From positions 30,356-94,355 of the forward strand of contig JAKSTP010000003.1 in assembly GCA_024402505.1 (NCBI GenBank): a stretch of 64,000 bases of DNA, written 5' to 3'. Below the pieces are notes generated by a model, which had not been told where the DNA came from, searched no databases, and was given only the letters and a program-made list of their open reading frames with translations. Position 1 is the stretch's first letter; every line of letters begins with the position of its first letter. Both the position numbers and the translations under genes were made by a program. This document shows positions 52,618-61,767 of this stretch, piece after piece. Origin of the DNA: Treponema sp. GTDB lineage: Bacteria; Spirochaetota; Spirochaetia; Treponematales; Treponemataceae.

Positions 52618-55074
52618 ATGAAAAAATTAGTCGCTTTATTAATCAACGTTGTTTTAGCAGCTTCACTTTTTGCCTTTTCTGGAAAAAATGCCACCGATGA
52701 TGAGTATTTTGCTTTTTCCGCTTTAAGATCAGATTATCTTAAGGAATGGAAATCAGCCACTCCGGAACAGCAGATTTTCCTGGCACTTACCCACAATCTT
52801 CTGGGCTCCAACGGCATGAGCTACACACAGCTGTTTCCCCGTACAGAAAAAAAACGCACCGATTCTTACGAAAAAAACTGCGAAAATATTCTGAAAGATT
52901 CCTGGAATATTGAATCAGCAAAAGATATTCCCCCGGCCTTGCCACGACTTGATTATAAATCTAATCACCCTGATTCTGCCGATCTTGCCTTTACTTATGA
53001 AAAAATGGTTGCAGCTCTGAATAAAAATACCATTGAAAATATCGATGATTATGCTGTGAAGGCAGGTTTTACACCATACGAACGTCAGATCCTTTATTTT
53101 GCCAGTTTTTTCAAACAGAATTACGATGAAAACGGAGTCATTGCTTATGACCTTGGCCGAAAACTGAATATTTTCCGCTGGGCTTTAGGCTGCGGTTATA
53201 TCACCTGGGATGAAGCCTGGGCTTATGCAGAACCAGTTATAAAAGAAATCCTCAGCCGTTTTGACAGCTGGATTGATTATACCAGATCTTATATTGGGGG
53301 CCGCCTTATTTTTTCCATGGTTCAGGCCATGACAAATGAAGAGTATTTTTATCAGTCTATAAAATCTGCCGAAGTATTTTACGACAATTTTGGAAAACTG
53401 ATTCCAAAAGGTTTTTTCCGTGTAAACGAACTTAAAGAAAATCCATTTGCCGATATGTGGGATTGGATGGACTCTGTTTCCCAGGAATATACCGCCTATG
53501 ATGTGCTGTTTTCGGCCTATTACAGAGATAATGAGGATGTTATAAAGCTCTTTGGACAGGAACTTCTTTCAAATATGATCAGCTATGTCTGCAGTGAACA
53601 TCCGGAAGATCCTTTTTATGCATTGCAGGTTGCAGATAAATATTACAGTGCCGCAAAAAATGGGGATGCAGCAGAAAATCTGGATAAGGCCTATGAAGTT
53701 CTGGAAGCAGCATTTGAATATTCAGAACGGCTTCCACATGACCACTGGATGTACAATCAGTACAAAGTCCTTCATTATCTGGTTTGTATTTATACTGATC
53801 ATTTTGAGCAGGTTGTTTCAATGTACGAAACATTCCCTATCTTAAAACAGCAGAATTCTGATCAGTTTGATTACGAATATGCCTACGCGCTTTATGCTCT
53901 TATTAAAGACAGTGAACCGGACGACGAAAAAATCCGCATGCGAAACATTGCCCTGGCAATTCTGGACCGTCTTTCTCTCAACAATGATATTAATGACAAT
54001 ATAATGGACGAACTTAGAAGCTATGGAAATAAGATTGATATTCCGGAAGATCCAGAGGAATCTTATAGACAGGCCATTGAGTATTACAACAACAAACAGT
54101 ACCAGTATGCCTATACACTTCTTATGAATGCTGCAGAAAAAGGACACGGACTGGCATGTAACGAACTTGGGGGCTGTTACCTGAACGGAATTGGAACCCA
54201 GCAGAGTCTGGAACTTGCTTTCCGTTATTATTCCCTGGCCGCAGAAAGGGGAGTTGCCCTGGGAGCCTACAACGTAGGTATCTGCTATGCACTTGGCGAA
54301 TATGTTGAAAAGAATCTTGTTCTTGCCGCAAGATGGATTACAAAAGCTGCTTATGATGACTGTCCTGTAGCGGCTTATACCATTGCCGATTATTACCGTC
54401 TTGGTAACGGCGTTGAAAAAAATGAAAACAAGGCCTTCCAGTGGATGGAAAAAGCCTGCCAGCTGGAATATCCAGGGGCCTTCAGTGATCTTGGTTCCTA
54501 TTACTCTTTGGGAATTGGCTGTGAAGTAGATCAGGAAAAGGCTATAGAATATTTTTTAAAAGGTTCTGATCTTGGAAGCAGTCTTTGTATGCGAAAACTT
54601 GCCATTTGCTATGAAAACGGAAATGGCGTAGAAAAAGATATCAATCAGGCTGCATGGTATTTCAATCAGGCCGCAAAACAAGGTGATGGCTACAGTATGT
54701 ACCTCCTTGGATCTCTTTACGAAACTTCCTTTCAGCTCCGGGATCATTTAAAAACTGCTTTCTATTGGTACGAAAAAGGTGCCGAAATCAGAAACGGACC
54801 TGCCCTTTTGCGTATAGGTGATGCATACTACGCTGGTGAATATGGTTACGAACAGAGCTATGAACATGCTGTAGAATATTACTACGCTGCTTACGAAGAA
54901 GGATATGGCCCGGCCTGGGTTGCAATGGCAAGAGTCTGTCATTTTGGACAGGGAATTGATAAAAATGACAGGGCTGCCTGGCAGTTCCTTGCTGCTGCGG
55001 TAAATCATGATGTAGAAGGTGCCGCAAAAATGATGGAAAATTTCGGATGGTCTATAGATCAGCCAATAGAATAA
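52618..55074 (+). CDS. Exported Sel1-repeat protein
   Basis: An 818-residue protein with a Sec signal (KLVALLINVVLAASLFAFS). Residues about 485-810 are Sel1-like repeats of 36 residues (AEKGHGLACNELGGCYLNG, AAERGVALGAYNVGICYALG, AYDDCPVAAYTIADYYRLG and others, at least eight). The N-terminal 480 residues have no recognised fold. Sel1 arrays act as protein-interaction scaffolds. A TAAAAT ends 6 nt before the ATG, with no ribosome site. It lies 32 nt after the J-protein gene and may belong to that set. Confidence 0.8.
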   Translation: MKKLVALLINVVLAASLFAFSGKNATDDEYFAFSALRSDYLKEWKSATPEQQIFLALTHNLLGSNGMSYTQLFPRTEKKRTDSYEKNCENILKDSWNIESAKDIPPALPRLDYKSNHPDSADLAFTYEKMVAALNKNTIENIDDYAVKAGFTPYERQILYFASFFKQNYDENGVIAYDLGRKLNIFRWALGCGYITWDEAWAYAEPVIKEILSRFDSWIDYTRSYIGGRLIFSMVQAMTNEEYFYQSIKSAEVFYDNFGKLIPKGFFRVNELKENPFADMWDWMDSVSQEYTAYDVLFSAYYRDNEDVIKLFGQELLSNMISYVCSEHPEDPFYALQVADKYYSAAKNGDAAENLDKAYEVLEAAFEYSERLPHDHWMYNQYKVLHYLVCIYTDHFEQVVSMYETFPILKQQNSDQFDYEYAYALYALIKDSEPDDEKIRMRNIALAILDRLSLNNDINDNIMDELRSYGNKIDIPEDPEESYRQAIEYYNNKQYQYAYTLLMNAAEKGHGLACNELGGCYLNGIGTQQSLELAFRYYSLAAERGVALGAYNVGICYALGEYVEKNLVLAARWITKAAYDDCPVAAYTIADYYRLGNGVEKNENKAFQWMEKACQLEYPGAFSDLGSYYSLGIGCEVDQEKAIEYFLKGSDLGSSLCMRKLAICYENGNGVEKDINQAAWYFNQAAKQGDGYSMYLLGSLYETSFQLRDHLKTAFYWYEKGAEIRNGPALLRIGDAYYAGEYGYEQSYEHAVEYYYAAYEEGYGPAWVAMARVCHFGQGIDKNDRAAWQFLAAAVNHDVEGAAKMMENFGWSIDQPIE

Positions 55075-55075
55075 A

Positions 55076-55104
55076 TTGCATAAATGGCTAATCCCTAATA
55101 TAAT
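55076..55104 (+). promoter_or_regulatory. Promoter of the 646-residue protein gene
   Basis: TTGCAT (55076-55081), 17 nt, TATAAT (55099-55104), then 8 nt to ATG 55113. No Shine-Dalgarno sequence. Confidence 0.65.
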
Positions 55105-55112
55105 AGAGAAAT

Positions 55113-57053
55113 ATGGCTACCACTGCAAACCTAAGCGCTATTCTGCGTTTTTATTCTGAAAAACAAAAGTCCGCATTTATTGATCTTCACGATTTTTGTG
55201 CTTACCTGAAAAAATATGCAGAACATCATGTGGAAGAACAGGCTGAGCTTGTAAAATATCTTGGGGACCCTACAGAAACTGTAATTGCCGAAATGAACGG
55301 ACTGGCCGAAAAACATCTTGCCACACTTATTACCGTTCAGAAAAAAAGGGTGATTGTGGCTTTCTCTTATTATGCGGTTCAGTACACTCAGCGCTTTAAG
55401 GAAATCCTTTCCAATGATTCACTTCCTTATCCTGTGGTAACCGACCTTCCAAAACAGTTTCCAACAACCGAGCTAGAAAAAAAGATGGCCGACGAATATA
55501 TCAAGGAGATTCTTGAAAAACAGGATTTGAAATCACCTTACATATATTCAATCATTTTTAATCAGGAAATTCCTGCCATGGTTCTGCCGGCCTGTGTTCC
55601 TGTAAAAGTGATTATCCAGACTGCCCACGACAAAATCCGCCGTATTCTTAAAAAAGAAGAATTCCACGATTATTTCCTTAAAAAAATGCGCAGTTCAAAT
55701 CCTGGAAAGGAAATGACCATCCAACGCTTCTTCAATGACTTTGTTGCCAACAAGCCTCACGAAGAGGGCACTGAACAGATGGCTCAGGGAGATGACTTTT
55801 TTTACTGGGGCCAGCTGTGCTACCACATCCGCCAGGACTTTCTTAAAATCCAGGACAAAACAATCGAAGATATAAATATTCTTCAGGCTATTGAATTTTC
55901 CGAAATCTACAACTCGTACCTTAAAGGAAAAATGGTTGAAAGCCAGAGACGCCGGGATGCACTTAATTCACTTCGGGCCAATCTTGCAAAACCGCCTTTC
56001 TTCTATTCAATGGATCAGGTTCTTAAATTCAAGGATGACAATGGGAAGGTGCTTTACGGACTTTATTCCAACGAGGATCTTAAAGAGTTTTTGACTCACG
56101 CCACAACAGATTCTTCCGAAGGAAAATTGCCGGAATTGCTGGTTTTCAAGGTTGATTCAGGCACCCGTTATTACGTATTCAAATCTAAAGTAATGCATCT
56201 TGTTGTGCGACTCTGCGATGAAGCCCACAATTTTATAGAAAAGAAACTGGAAAACCGCTGGTACGACTGTCTTTACAATTACAACAAGATTCCTGAAATG
56301 ACAGACGGTCAGGCTTTTGAAAAGGCTCTGGAAAAAGAAGTTTCGGAACAGAGCCCGGTTCTTCATGCGCTTATAAACTCTGCTTTCATGAAGGTAATTC
56401 CTTACGAAAACGAAAATGGTCAGGAGTTCGAAGGATTCCACATTTACGACGGCACAGAACTTCAGCCTTTAAGCGAAATGCTTATGCTTAAACAGAGCCA
56501 GATTTTGGCCAATGCAAAATTCCGTCTTCCTTTCTGGTACACAATGCCTATCATCAACTGGATTTGTGCCATGTTTGCAGGTGGTAAAAAACGTAAGACA
56601 CAGAAAAAGAAGGTTTCAAAGAACGGCGGCATTCTGGACGAAAAAACAATGGATATTGATCAGGCTCTGGAACTTGAAGAAGAAAAAAAAGCAAAAAAAG
56701 ACAATCCAAAATCAAAGAAAGAAGCACTTTCAGAAAAAGCCAAGGAGATTGCTTCAGAATTTGTACCGGAAGGCTCAAGTGTTGAACGGGAACTGGATTA
56801 TCTGAACAAACAGTGGAATAAAATGATTTCCAAGGAAGCCAACTTCCAGCTTACGGAAGATGTAAATGCACTTATCCGTGATTATGTTCGAAAGGTTATT
56901 GGAACTATGTCTACGGTGTCTTTTACTCCGGATCGTGTAAAAAGCCTTGCTAAATCTCTGGTAAAAACACCGAATATGCAGAAGATCAAGGAAGAGGCCG
57001 CGCTTCAAAGTTACATTGAACTTTATATTATTAAACTTGTAAGAGATAAATAA
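55113..57053 (+). CDS. Uncharacterised 646-residue protein
   Basis: No family was recognised. The product is soluble for most of its length and strongly helical, with many Lys and Glu residues. One short hydrophobic piece (about 475-490, FWYTMPIINWICAMFAG) is followed by a basic stretch (GGKKRKTQKKKVSKNGG) and a long charged region (about 515-560). The piece could be a membrane anchor or a buried helix. There is no signal peptide. Its neighbours are the Sel1 protein and a diguanylate cyclase on the same strand. It may be specific to treponemes. Confidence 0.6.
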   Translation: MATTANLSAILRFYSEKQKSAFIDLHDFCAYLKKYAEHHVEEQAELVKYLGDPTETVIAEMNGLAEKHLATLITVQKKRVIVAFSYYAVQYTQRFKEILSNDSLPYPVVTDLPKQFPTTELEKKMADEYIKEILEKQDLKSPYIYSIIFNQEIPAMVLPACVPVKVIIQTAHDKIRRILKKEEFHDYFLKKMRSSNPGKEMTIQRFFNDFVANKPHEEGTEQMAQGDDFFYWGQLCYHIRQDFLKIQDKTIEDINILQAIEFSEIYNSYLKGKMVESQRRRDALNSLRANLAKPPFFYSMDQVLKFKDDNGKVLYGLYSNEDLKEFLTHATTDSSEGKLPELLVFKVDSGTRYYVFKSKVMHLVVRLCDEAHNFIEKKLENRWYDCLYNYNKIPEMTDGQAFEKALEKEVSEQSPVLHALINSAFMKVIPYENENGQEFEGFHIYDGTELQPLSEMLMLKQSQILANAKFRLPFWYTMPIINWICAMFAGGKKRKTQKKKVSKNGGILDEKTMDIDQALELEEEKKAKKDNPKSKKEALSEKAKEIASEFVPEGSSVERELDYLNKQWNKMISKEANFQLTEDVNALIRDYVRKVIGTMSTVSFTPDRVKSLAKSLVKTPNMQKIKEEAALQSYIELYIIKLVRDK

Positions 57054-57072
57054 ATAATAGTCGGGGAAAAAA

Positions 57073-58206
57073 ATGGGGACAGAAAGAGAAATGGAACCGG
57101 AAGTAGTACTTCAGAGTTCCGATATGCAGTACAGAATTGATGATCTTAAAGAAGAAAACCGGGAACTGAACAGGGTAATCACCGATATTTCAAAGCTGGT
57201 TTCATACACTCGCGTTGATTCAATGATCAACTATCTTATTTCAAAACTGAAGAACTATTTTATTCCTCGTTACGTGTCTTTTTTTGTTCAGCCACCTAGA
57301 GAAGGGGAACTTCGTCAGTACAATTTTTTGAATCTTGATCCTGTTTCTGCTGTTTTAAGCAACGATACTTACTACATTTTGAAATCATATTTTGATGAAC
57401 TGAAGATTGCTTCAAACAATGGATTTGCCCTTCCATACGAAAACATTAAAAGTGAACTTTCAAATCCACTGCCAGCCGAAATTGAAGGAATGGGATTGAA
57501 ATATGTAATCCCTCTTTATGGAATTGGGGGTATTTTTTCAATCATTCTGATTTCCAACAAGGAAAATGGTGAAAGCTATACTTATGGTGAACAGTCATAT
57601 ATCCACCGCATTTTCAGTGTACTTGCCGTAACCATGCAGAACGGTCTTCATTATGAAGTTTCCATTACTGAACCAAAAACCGGCCTTTATACCTACGATT
57701 ATTTTAAAACCCGTGTTGATGAAGTACTGGCCAGCTGCCGCCGCTACAAACGAACAGCCGCCATGCTTATTGTGGATATCGATCACTTTAAGATTTTCAA
57801 TGACACTTACGGACATCTTGTAGGGGACAAGGTTCTTATTGAACTTGCTGGGGTGTTAAAGAAAACTGTTCGCGAAAACGACTGTGTTGCCCGTTTTGGT
57901 GGCGAGGAATTCTCTGTGCTTCTTTCTGAATGTACACCTGAAAGTGTTTTTGAAGTTTCAGAACGTATTCGAAAAGCCGTAGAAAGAATTGAACTTTATG
58001 AAGGCAGTGAAAAGCTTTCTATTACAATCAGTGTAGGAAGCTGCCTTATCAACGATATTAAGGGACTTACGCCAACCTACATTTTCAAGAAGGCCGACGA
58101 CGCACTTTACTATTCAAAACAGCACGGACGAAACCGCAGTACTGTTCACCGCATCGGGCTTCTGGAAGCGGCAGAACTTTCTGTTACAGCCGAAAAAGAC
58201 GAGTAA
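57073..58206 (+). CDS. GAF-like/GGDEF diguanylate cyclase
   Basis: A 377-residue cytoplasmic cyclase. Residues 10-45 form a coiled coil (IDDLKEENRELNRVITDISKLV). Residues 50-190 are a GAF-like sensor (ISKLKNYFIPRYVSFFVQPP, PLYGIGGIFSIILIS). The GGDEF domain (about 200-365) has EPKTGLYTYDYFKTRVDEVL, DIDHFKIFNDTYGHLVGD and VARFGGEEFSVLL (about 276). REND stands five residues before the GG, so the product-inhibition site is present. It is only 19 nt after the 646-residue gene. Its end overlaps the convergent tatD by 23 nt. Confidence 0.93.
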   Translation: MGTEREMEPEVVLQSSDMQYRIDDLKEENRELNRVITDISKLVSYTRVDSMINYLISKLKNYFIPRYVSFFVQPPREGELRQYNFLNLDPVSAVLSNDTYYILKSYFDELKIASNNGFALPYENIKSELSNPLPAEIEGMGLKYVIPLYGIGGIFSIILISNKENGESYTYGEQSYIHRIFSVLAVTMQNGLHYEVSITEPKTGLYTYDYFKTRVDEVLASCRRYKRTAAMLIVDIDHFKIFNDTYGHLVGDKVLIELAGVLKKTVRENDCVARFGGEEFSVLLSECTPESVFEVSERIRKAVERIELYEGSEKLSITISVGSCLINDIKGLTPTYIFKKADDALYYSKQHGRNRSTVHRIGLLEAAELSVTAEKDE

Positions 58207-59062
58207 TATTTTCATCAACAAGACAGCTTAATTCTTCGGCAGTTGTGCCTCTGTGCTCAGCAACAAAACGATAGGTGTGTTCTACATTTAATGGTGTGTT
58301 GCTTGTGCCTCGAAGGGGAACTGGTGCCAGGTAAGGAGCGTCGGTTTCGCAAAGAATTCTGTCATTTGGAACAAGATTCAAAAGCCGGTGCATTTCATCC
58401 ATTTTTGCTTTTTTGGTGTAGGTTACGCCCCCTGCAAAACTGATGTACCATCCCAATTCCAGGAATTTTTCTGCTTCTTCAGCACCGTAACTGTAGCAGT
58501 GAATAATCCCGTTGTGATAGCCAACGTTCTTTATGCAGGCAAGTGTGTCTTCAAAGGCGTCCCGGCTGTGGATAATGCAGGGAAGATTAAGCTGACGGGC
58601 AAAGTCCAGCTGCATTTCAAAAAGTTCCCGTTCACCGTCGTAAACACTTTGATCGAATTCATTTTCGCTGCGCTGATCAACACCTGCGGGATCCCAATGA
58701 TGGTCTAGTCCGAATTCTCCAAGAGCAACAATTCTAGTGTTTTGTGGATTTGTGGTATTTTCTGAAACAACTTTTTTCAAAATTTCCATCTGAATTTTTC
58801 TGTCTTTAATGGCATTTACATCAGGCCAGATGCCGGCAGAATAGTAAAGGAAGCTGCGGATTTTGGAAACTGTAGCGGCATCTTCTATGCGGGAAATGGA
58901 ATCTTCAATAACCTGCACCCGTGATGAAAGATCGTCGCATCTTGTGCCAATATCAAGGCCGAATTTGCAGTTGTAAGCGGCCATTTTGGAAAGAAGTGCA
59001 GCTCCGTCTTCGCCACGTTCTGCTACCATGTGATGAAAATGAAAATGTGTATCAGAAAACAT
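58184..59062 (-). CDS. tatD: TatD-family metal-dependent hydrolase
   Basis: A TIM-barrel metallohydrolase of 292 residues, probably a 3'-exonuclease/DNase as in E. coli TatD. Metal motifs are FSDTHFHFHHM (start), GEFGLDHHWDP (about 122), IIHSRDAFEDTL, HCYSYG and LCETDAPYLAP (about 245). The start is ATG 59062; the longer frame reads through its promoter. TTGAGA-N17-TATAAT ends 6 nt before the ATG. It converges with and overlaps the cyclase gene. Confidence 0.9.
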   Translation of the reverse strand: MFSDTHFHFHHMVAERGEDGAALLSKMAAYNCKFGLDIGTRCDDLSSRVQVIEDSISRIEDAATVSKIRSFLYYSAGIWPDVNAIKDRKIQMEILKKVVSENTTNPQNTRIVALGEFGLDHHWDPAGVDQRSENEFDQSVYDGERELFEMQLDFARQLNLPCIIHSRDAFEDTLACIKNVGYHNGIIHCYSYGAEEAEKFLELGWYISFAGGVTYTKKAKMDEMHRLLNLVPNDRILCETDAPYLAPVPLRGTSNTPLNVEHTYRFVAEHRGTTAEELSCLVDENITRLFRL

Positions 59063-59068
59063 GGCCAA

Positions 59069-59097
59069 ATTATAAAGAGAAACCTTGTCCCTCTCAA
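59069..59097 (-). promoter_or_regulatory. Leaderless-type promoter of tatD
   Basis: On the minus strand TTGAGA (59092-59097), 17 nt, TATAAT (59069-59074) and 6 nt to the ATG. It overlaps the upstream region of the divergent 868-residue gene, which has GATAAT at 59117-59122, 7 nt before its own ATG. Confidence 0.7.
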
Positions 59098-59129
59098 GTA
59101 AGAGCAGTAAAATACCGATAATATATTGA

Positions 59130-61736
59130 ATGAATTCCGGACAGAGAACCGCTGTTAGTCTTCTTGTTACCGTAGTTTTATTCGCAGGCTTTTTAATGCT
59201 TTGTCTGCCCTCCCCGGGACTTGGGCTTTTAGACAAGCTGGAGTCAAAGTTTTACTCCGAAAAACGCATTGAAGAGTGCAGTGAAAAACTTAAGGCTGTA
59301 GAAGATTCAGCTGATGCTATCATTTACAACGATCTTTTCTCCTCTTTTGAAACCCTGTCTCAGGATAATTCTGTCCTTACATTCTTTGATGAAAATCCTT
59401 CCCCTGAAAACCAGATGGCCAGAGAAAGTGCAAAAGGCAAACTGTCCGAAAAACTGTCTTTTGATATGCGTGTCATTGATTCTGATGGCCGAAAAGTGCA
59501 TCATTCAACCTTTGACGGCGATAAAATCAGGGCTGCAGGAGGAAAAACCACCTACAAGGTGTGGCGGGATATTGCCAAAGATGAAACCGAGCTGGATCTG
59601 AATACTGTTCTTGCCGGCACAAACCAGGTTCTTGTAAATAAGGCAAAAAATCAGCTTGTATATTCCTACGCAGTACCAGATAAAGGTCAGATTGTTTTTT
59701 ATGTAGACCCTTCCCAGATCCGTTCTCTTTTGGAAGATGAAAAAGTTCTTGCCATTGGAGAAAATCTTTCACTTGTAGTGCTTTCTGACGGAACAAAAGG
59801 ATTTGTAACCGGCATTCCAAAGTCAGGTGCCGCTCTTTTTGAAAAAGCTGTAACAGAAAAATGGCAGAAAAAAACTGATGAAAAAGGCGCCCTTCTTGAA
59901 GAAATTGCCTCATCTGATGATAAAAACTGGTCTCTTGTAACTCTTGCAGAAAAAAGTGAACACGGTCTTTTAGTGTCAGGTGTGTTTGATTCTTCTCTTT
60001 TTGCACTGCCTTCCGAAATTGAATATCTTCTTTACATCTGTTTCTGCATCACTTTCTTTCTGGTAGTTTTCCTGGTTCTTTCTGCCCGCCATGATGATCT
60101 GGTAGTTATTAGAAGCCGGGTTAAAAAACTTCAGAATGCCTTTATTTCCGAATATCTTGAAAATAAAGAAAATGTTGACTGGGCAAAAGTTCTTGTGCAG
60201 ATTGAAAGCCGCCGTGGTGATTTCTACGAGGATGTAAAACGAAGCCTTGGCCGAAAAGGAAAGAAGCATGCCGCCGAACTTGATGCCTGTTTTGAACGCA
60301 GCTGGAATGAAATTGTAAGTGTAATCGGTAAAAATGAACGTTCTGCCCTGGGTACCGATATTGAAGAATTCAAAAAGATTCTTGAACAGGTGATTGCAGG
60401 GGGAAAACTGCAGATTGAAACTGTAGCTCCAACAAAACCTTCTCGGGATATACCGGTTGCTCCTGTAGTGGCAGGAGGTCCTGTTCCTAAAGATGAATAC
60501 GAAGATATTGATGAAGAACTGGAAGAAGTAGAAGAGATTGAGGAAGTTGAGGATGCCGAAGAAGCCGAGGCAGTTGAAGAACTTTCTGAAGTAGACGCAG
60601 TTGAAGAACTGGACGACGTTGAAGAACTGGATGACGTTGAAGAACTGGATGACGTTGAAGAGATTGAGGAAGTTGAAGAACTTGATGACGTTGAAGAACT
60701 GGGTGACGTTGAAGAACTGGATGACGTTGAAGAACTGGATGACGTTGAAGAGATTGAGGAACTTTCCGAAGAACCGGTAGAAGAAGTAGTCGAAGAAATC
60801 GAAGAAGTTGTTGAAGAAACTGAACCGGCAGTTGAAGTTGTAGAAGAAGTAGAATCAGCAGACGAAATTGAACCAGTTGAAGAAATCGAGGAAGTTGAGT
60901 CGGCAGAACCAATCGAGGAACTTTCCGAAGAACCAGTTGAAGAAATTGAAGAACCAACCGAAGAACTTGCCGAAGAAACTGAACCTATCGAAGAACCTGA
61001 ACCTATCGAAGAACCTGAACCGGCAGTTGAAACTGAATCTGTTGAAGAAGTAAATGAAGTTGAAGAAATCCCGGAAACCGAAATCTTTGTAACAGAAAAG
61101 GTTTCTACGGTTGTAGATGATATTGATCCTCTTGAAGATGACAATCTTGATGCTGTTGAAGAACTTGAGGACATGGAAGATGTTTCTGAACTTTTTGAAG
61201 AAGTTGACGCTCCGGAAAGTCAGTTTGGGCCAGCCGACGATGAAATCCTTGAACTTGCCACTGATCTTTCTGCTCCAAGCCCTCGGGAACTTGCCGCCAG
61301 GTCAGAAGATTCTTCAGATTCAGAAATTATTGAAGAAATTCCGGACACTTCAGTTGACTTCAAGACATTCCATAAATCTGACGATATTTTTGCCACTGTT
61401 GATGATATTTTTGCCGAAGAACTTACTTTTGGCGAAAGCTATATTTTATCTTACAAAGGCAATCCAGATCATAGCGTTGTAATGGATTTTGACCTTGAAG
61501 ATCCTGATTTTGGTGAAGACGAAGAACTTGTACCTCTTGAAGATCCTGAAAAGCACAGTCATCACTTTGCCATGACAGGATTTGGCGCCAACAACAATTA
61601 CATCACCGAACTGGAAAGCGAAGAACCGGAACCTTTTGTAGAAAATGACGGTGTTTATTCCATTTCCGAAAATTTTGAAATTCCAAAAACTCCTCTCAAT
61701 GCCGAATTTAAAAAACTTGTAGACTCGGTGCTTTAA
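59130..61736 (+). CDS. Two-TM protein with acidic VEELDD tandem repeats, unknown function
   Basis: An 868-residue protein: TM1 about 9-28, a periplasmic domain of about 260 residues with a Cache-like look (VWRDIAKDETELDL, QIVFYVDPSQIRSLL), TM2 about 296-318, a helical cytoplasmic part (about 320-440), an extremely acidic region (about 445-700) with nine hexapeptides of the VEELDD type, and a C-terminal part (DDIFATVDDIFAEELTFGESY). No catalytic motif is seen. The layout resembles a sensor or envelope-linked scaffold. GATAAT stands 7 nt before ATG and there is no ribosome site. Confidence 0.65.
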   Translation: MNSGQRTAVSLLVTVVLFAGFLMLCLPSPGLGLLDKLESKFYSEKRIEECSEKLKAVEDSADAIIYNDLFSSFETLSQDNSVLTFFDENPSPENQMARESAKGKLSEKLSFDMRVIDSDGRKVHHSTFDGDKIRAAGGKTTYKVWRDIAKDETELDLNTVLAGTNQVLVNKAKNQLVYSYAVPDKGQIVFYVDPSQIRSLLEDEKVLAIGENLSLVVLSDGTKGFVTGIPKSGAALFEKAVTEKWQKKTDEKGALLEEIASSDDKNWSLVTLAEKSEHGLLVSGVFDSSLFALPSEIEYLLYICFCITFFLVVFLVLSARHDDLVVIRSRVKKLQNAFISEYLENKENVDWAKVLVQIESRRGDFYEDVKRSLGRKGKKHAAELDACFERSWNEIVSVIGKNERSALGTDIEEFKKILEQVIAGGKLQIETVAPTKPSRDIPVAPVVAGGPVPKDEYEDIDEELEEVEEIEEVEDAEEAEAVEELSEVDAVEELDDVEELDDVEELDDVEEIEEVEELDDVEELGDVEELDDVEELDDVEEIEELSEEPVEEVVEEIEEVVEETEPAVEVVEEVESADEIEPVEEIEEVESAEPIEELSEEPVEEIEEPTEELAEETEPIEEPEPIEEPEPAVETESVEEVNEVEEIPETEIFVTEKVSTVVDDIDPLEDDNLDAVEELEDMEDVSELFEEVDAPESQFGPADDEILELATDLSAPSPRELAARSEDSSDSEIIEEIPDTSVDFKTFHKSDDIFATVDDIFAEELTFGESYILSYKGNPDHSVVMDFDLEDPDFGEDEELVPLEDPEKHSHHFAMTGFGANNNYITELESEEPEPFVENDGVYSISENFEIPKTPLNAEFKKLVDSVL
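60600..60761 (+). repeat. 18-bp tandem repeat encoding VEELDD hexapeptides
   Basis: Nine units of 18 bp, mostly GTTGAAGAACTGGATGAC, encode the order VEELDD x3, VEEIEE, VEELDD, VEELGD, VEELDD x2, VEEIEE. Near-identity at DNA level (third positions too) indicates recent tandem expansion, and the unit number may vary between strains. Confidence 0.9.
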
Positions 61737-61767
61737 TTTTGACTGTTTTTTCTATATAATAACTTCC

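Noticed and set aside
60224..61174. Ser/Thr-rich minus-strand frame opposite the acidic repeat
   Set aside because: It is the mirror of the VEELDD repeat (Glu codons read as Ser/Leu), so it is an artefact of the repetitive DNA.
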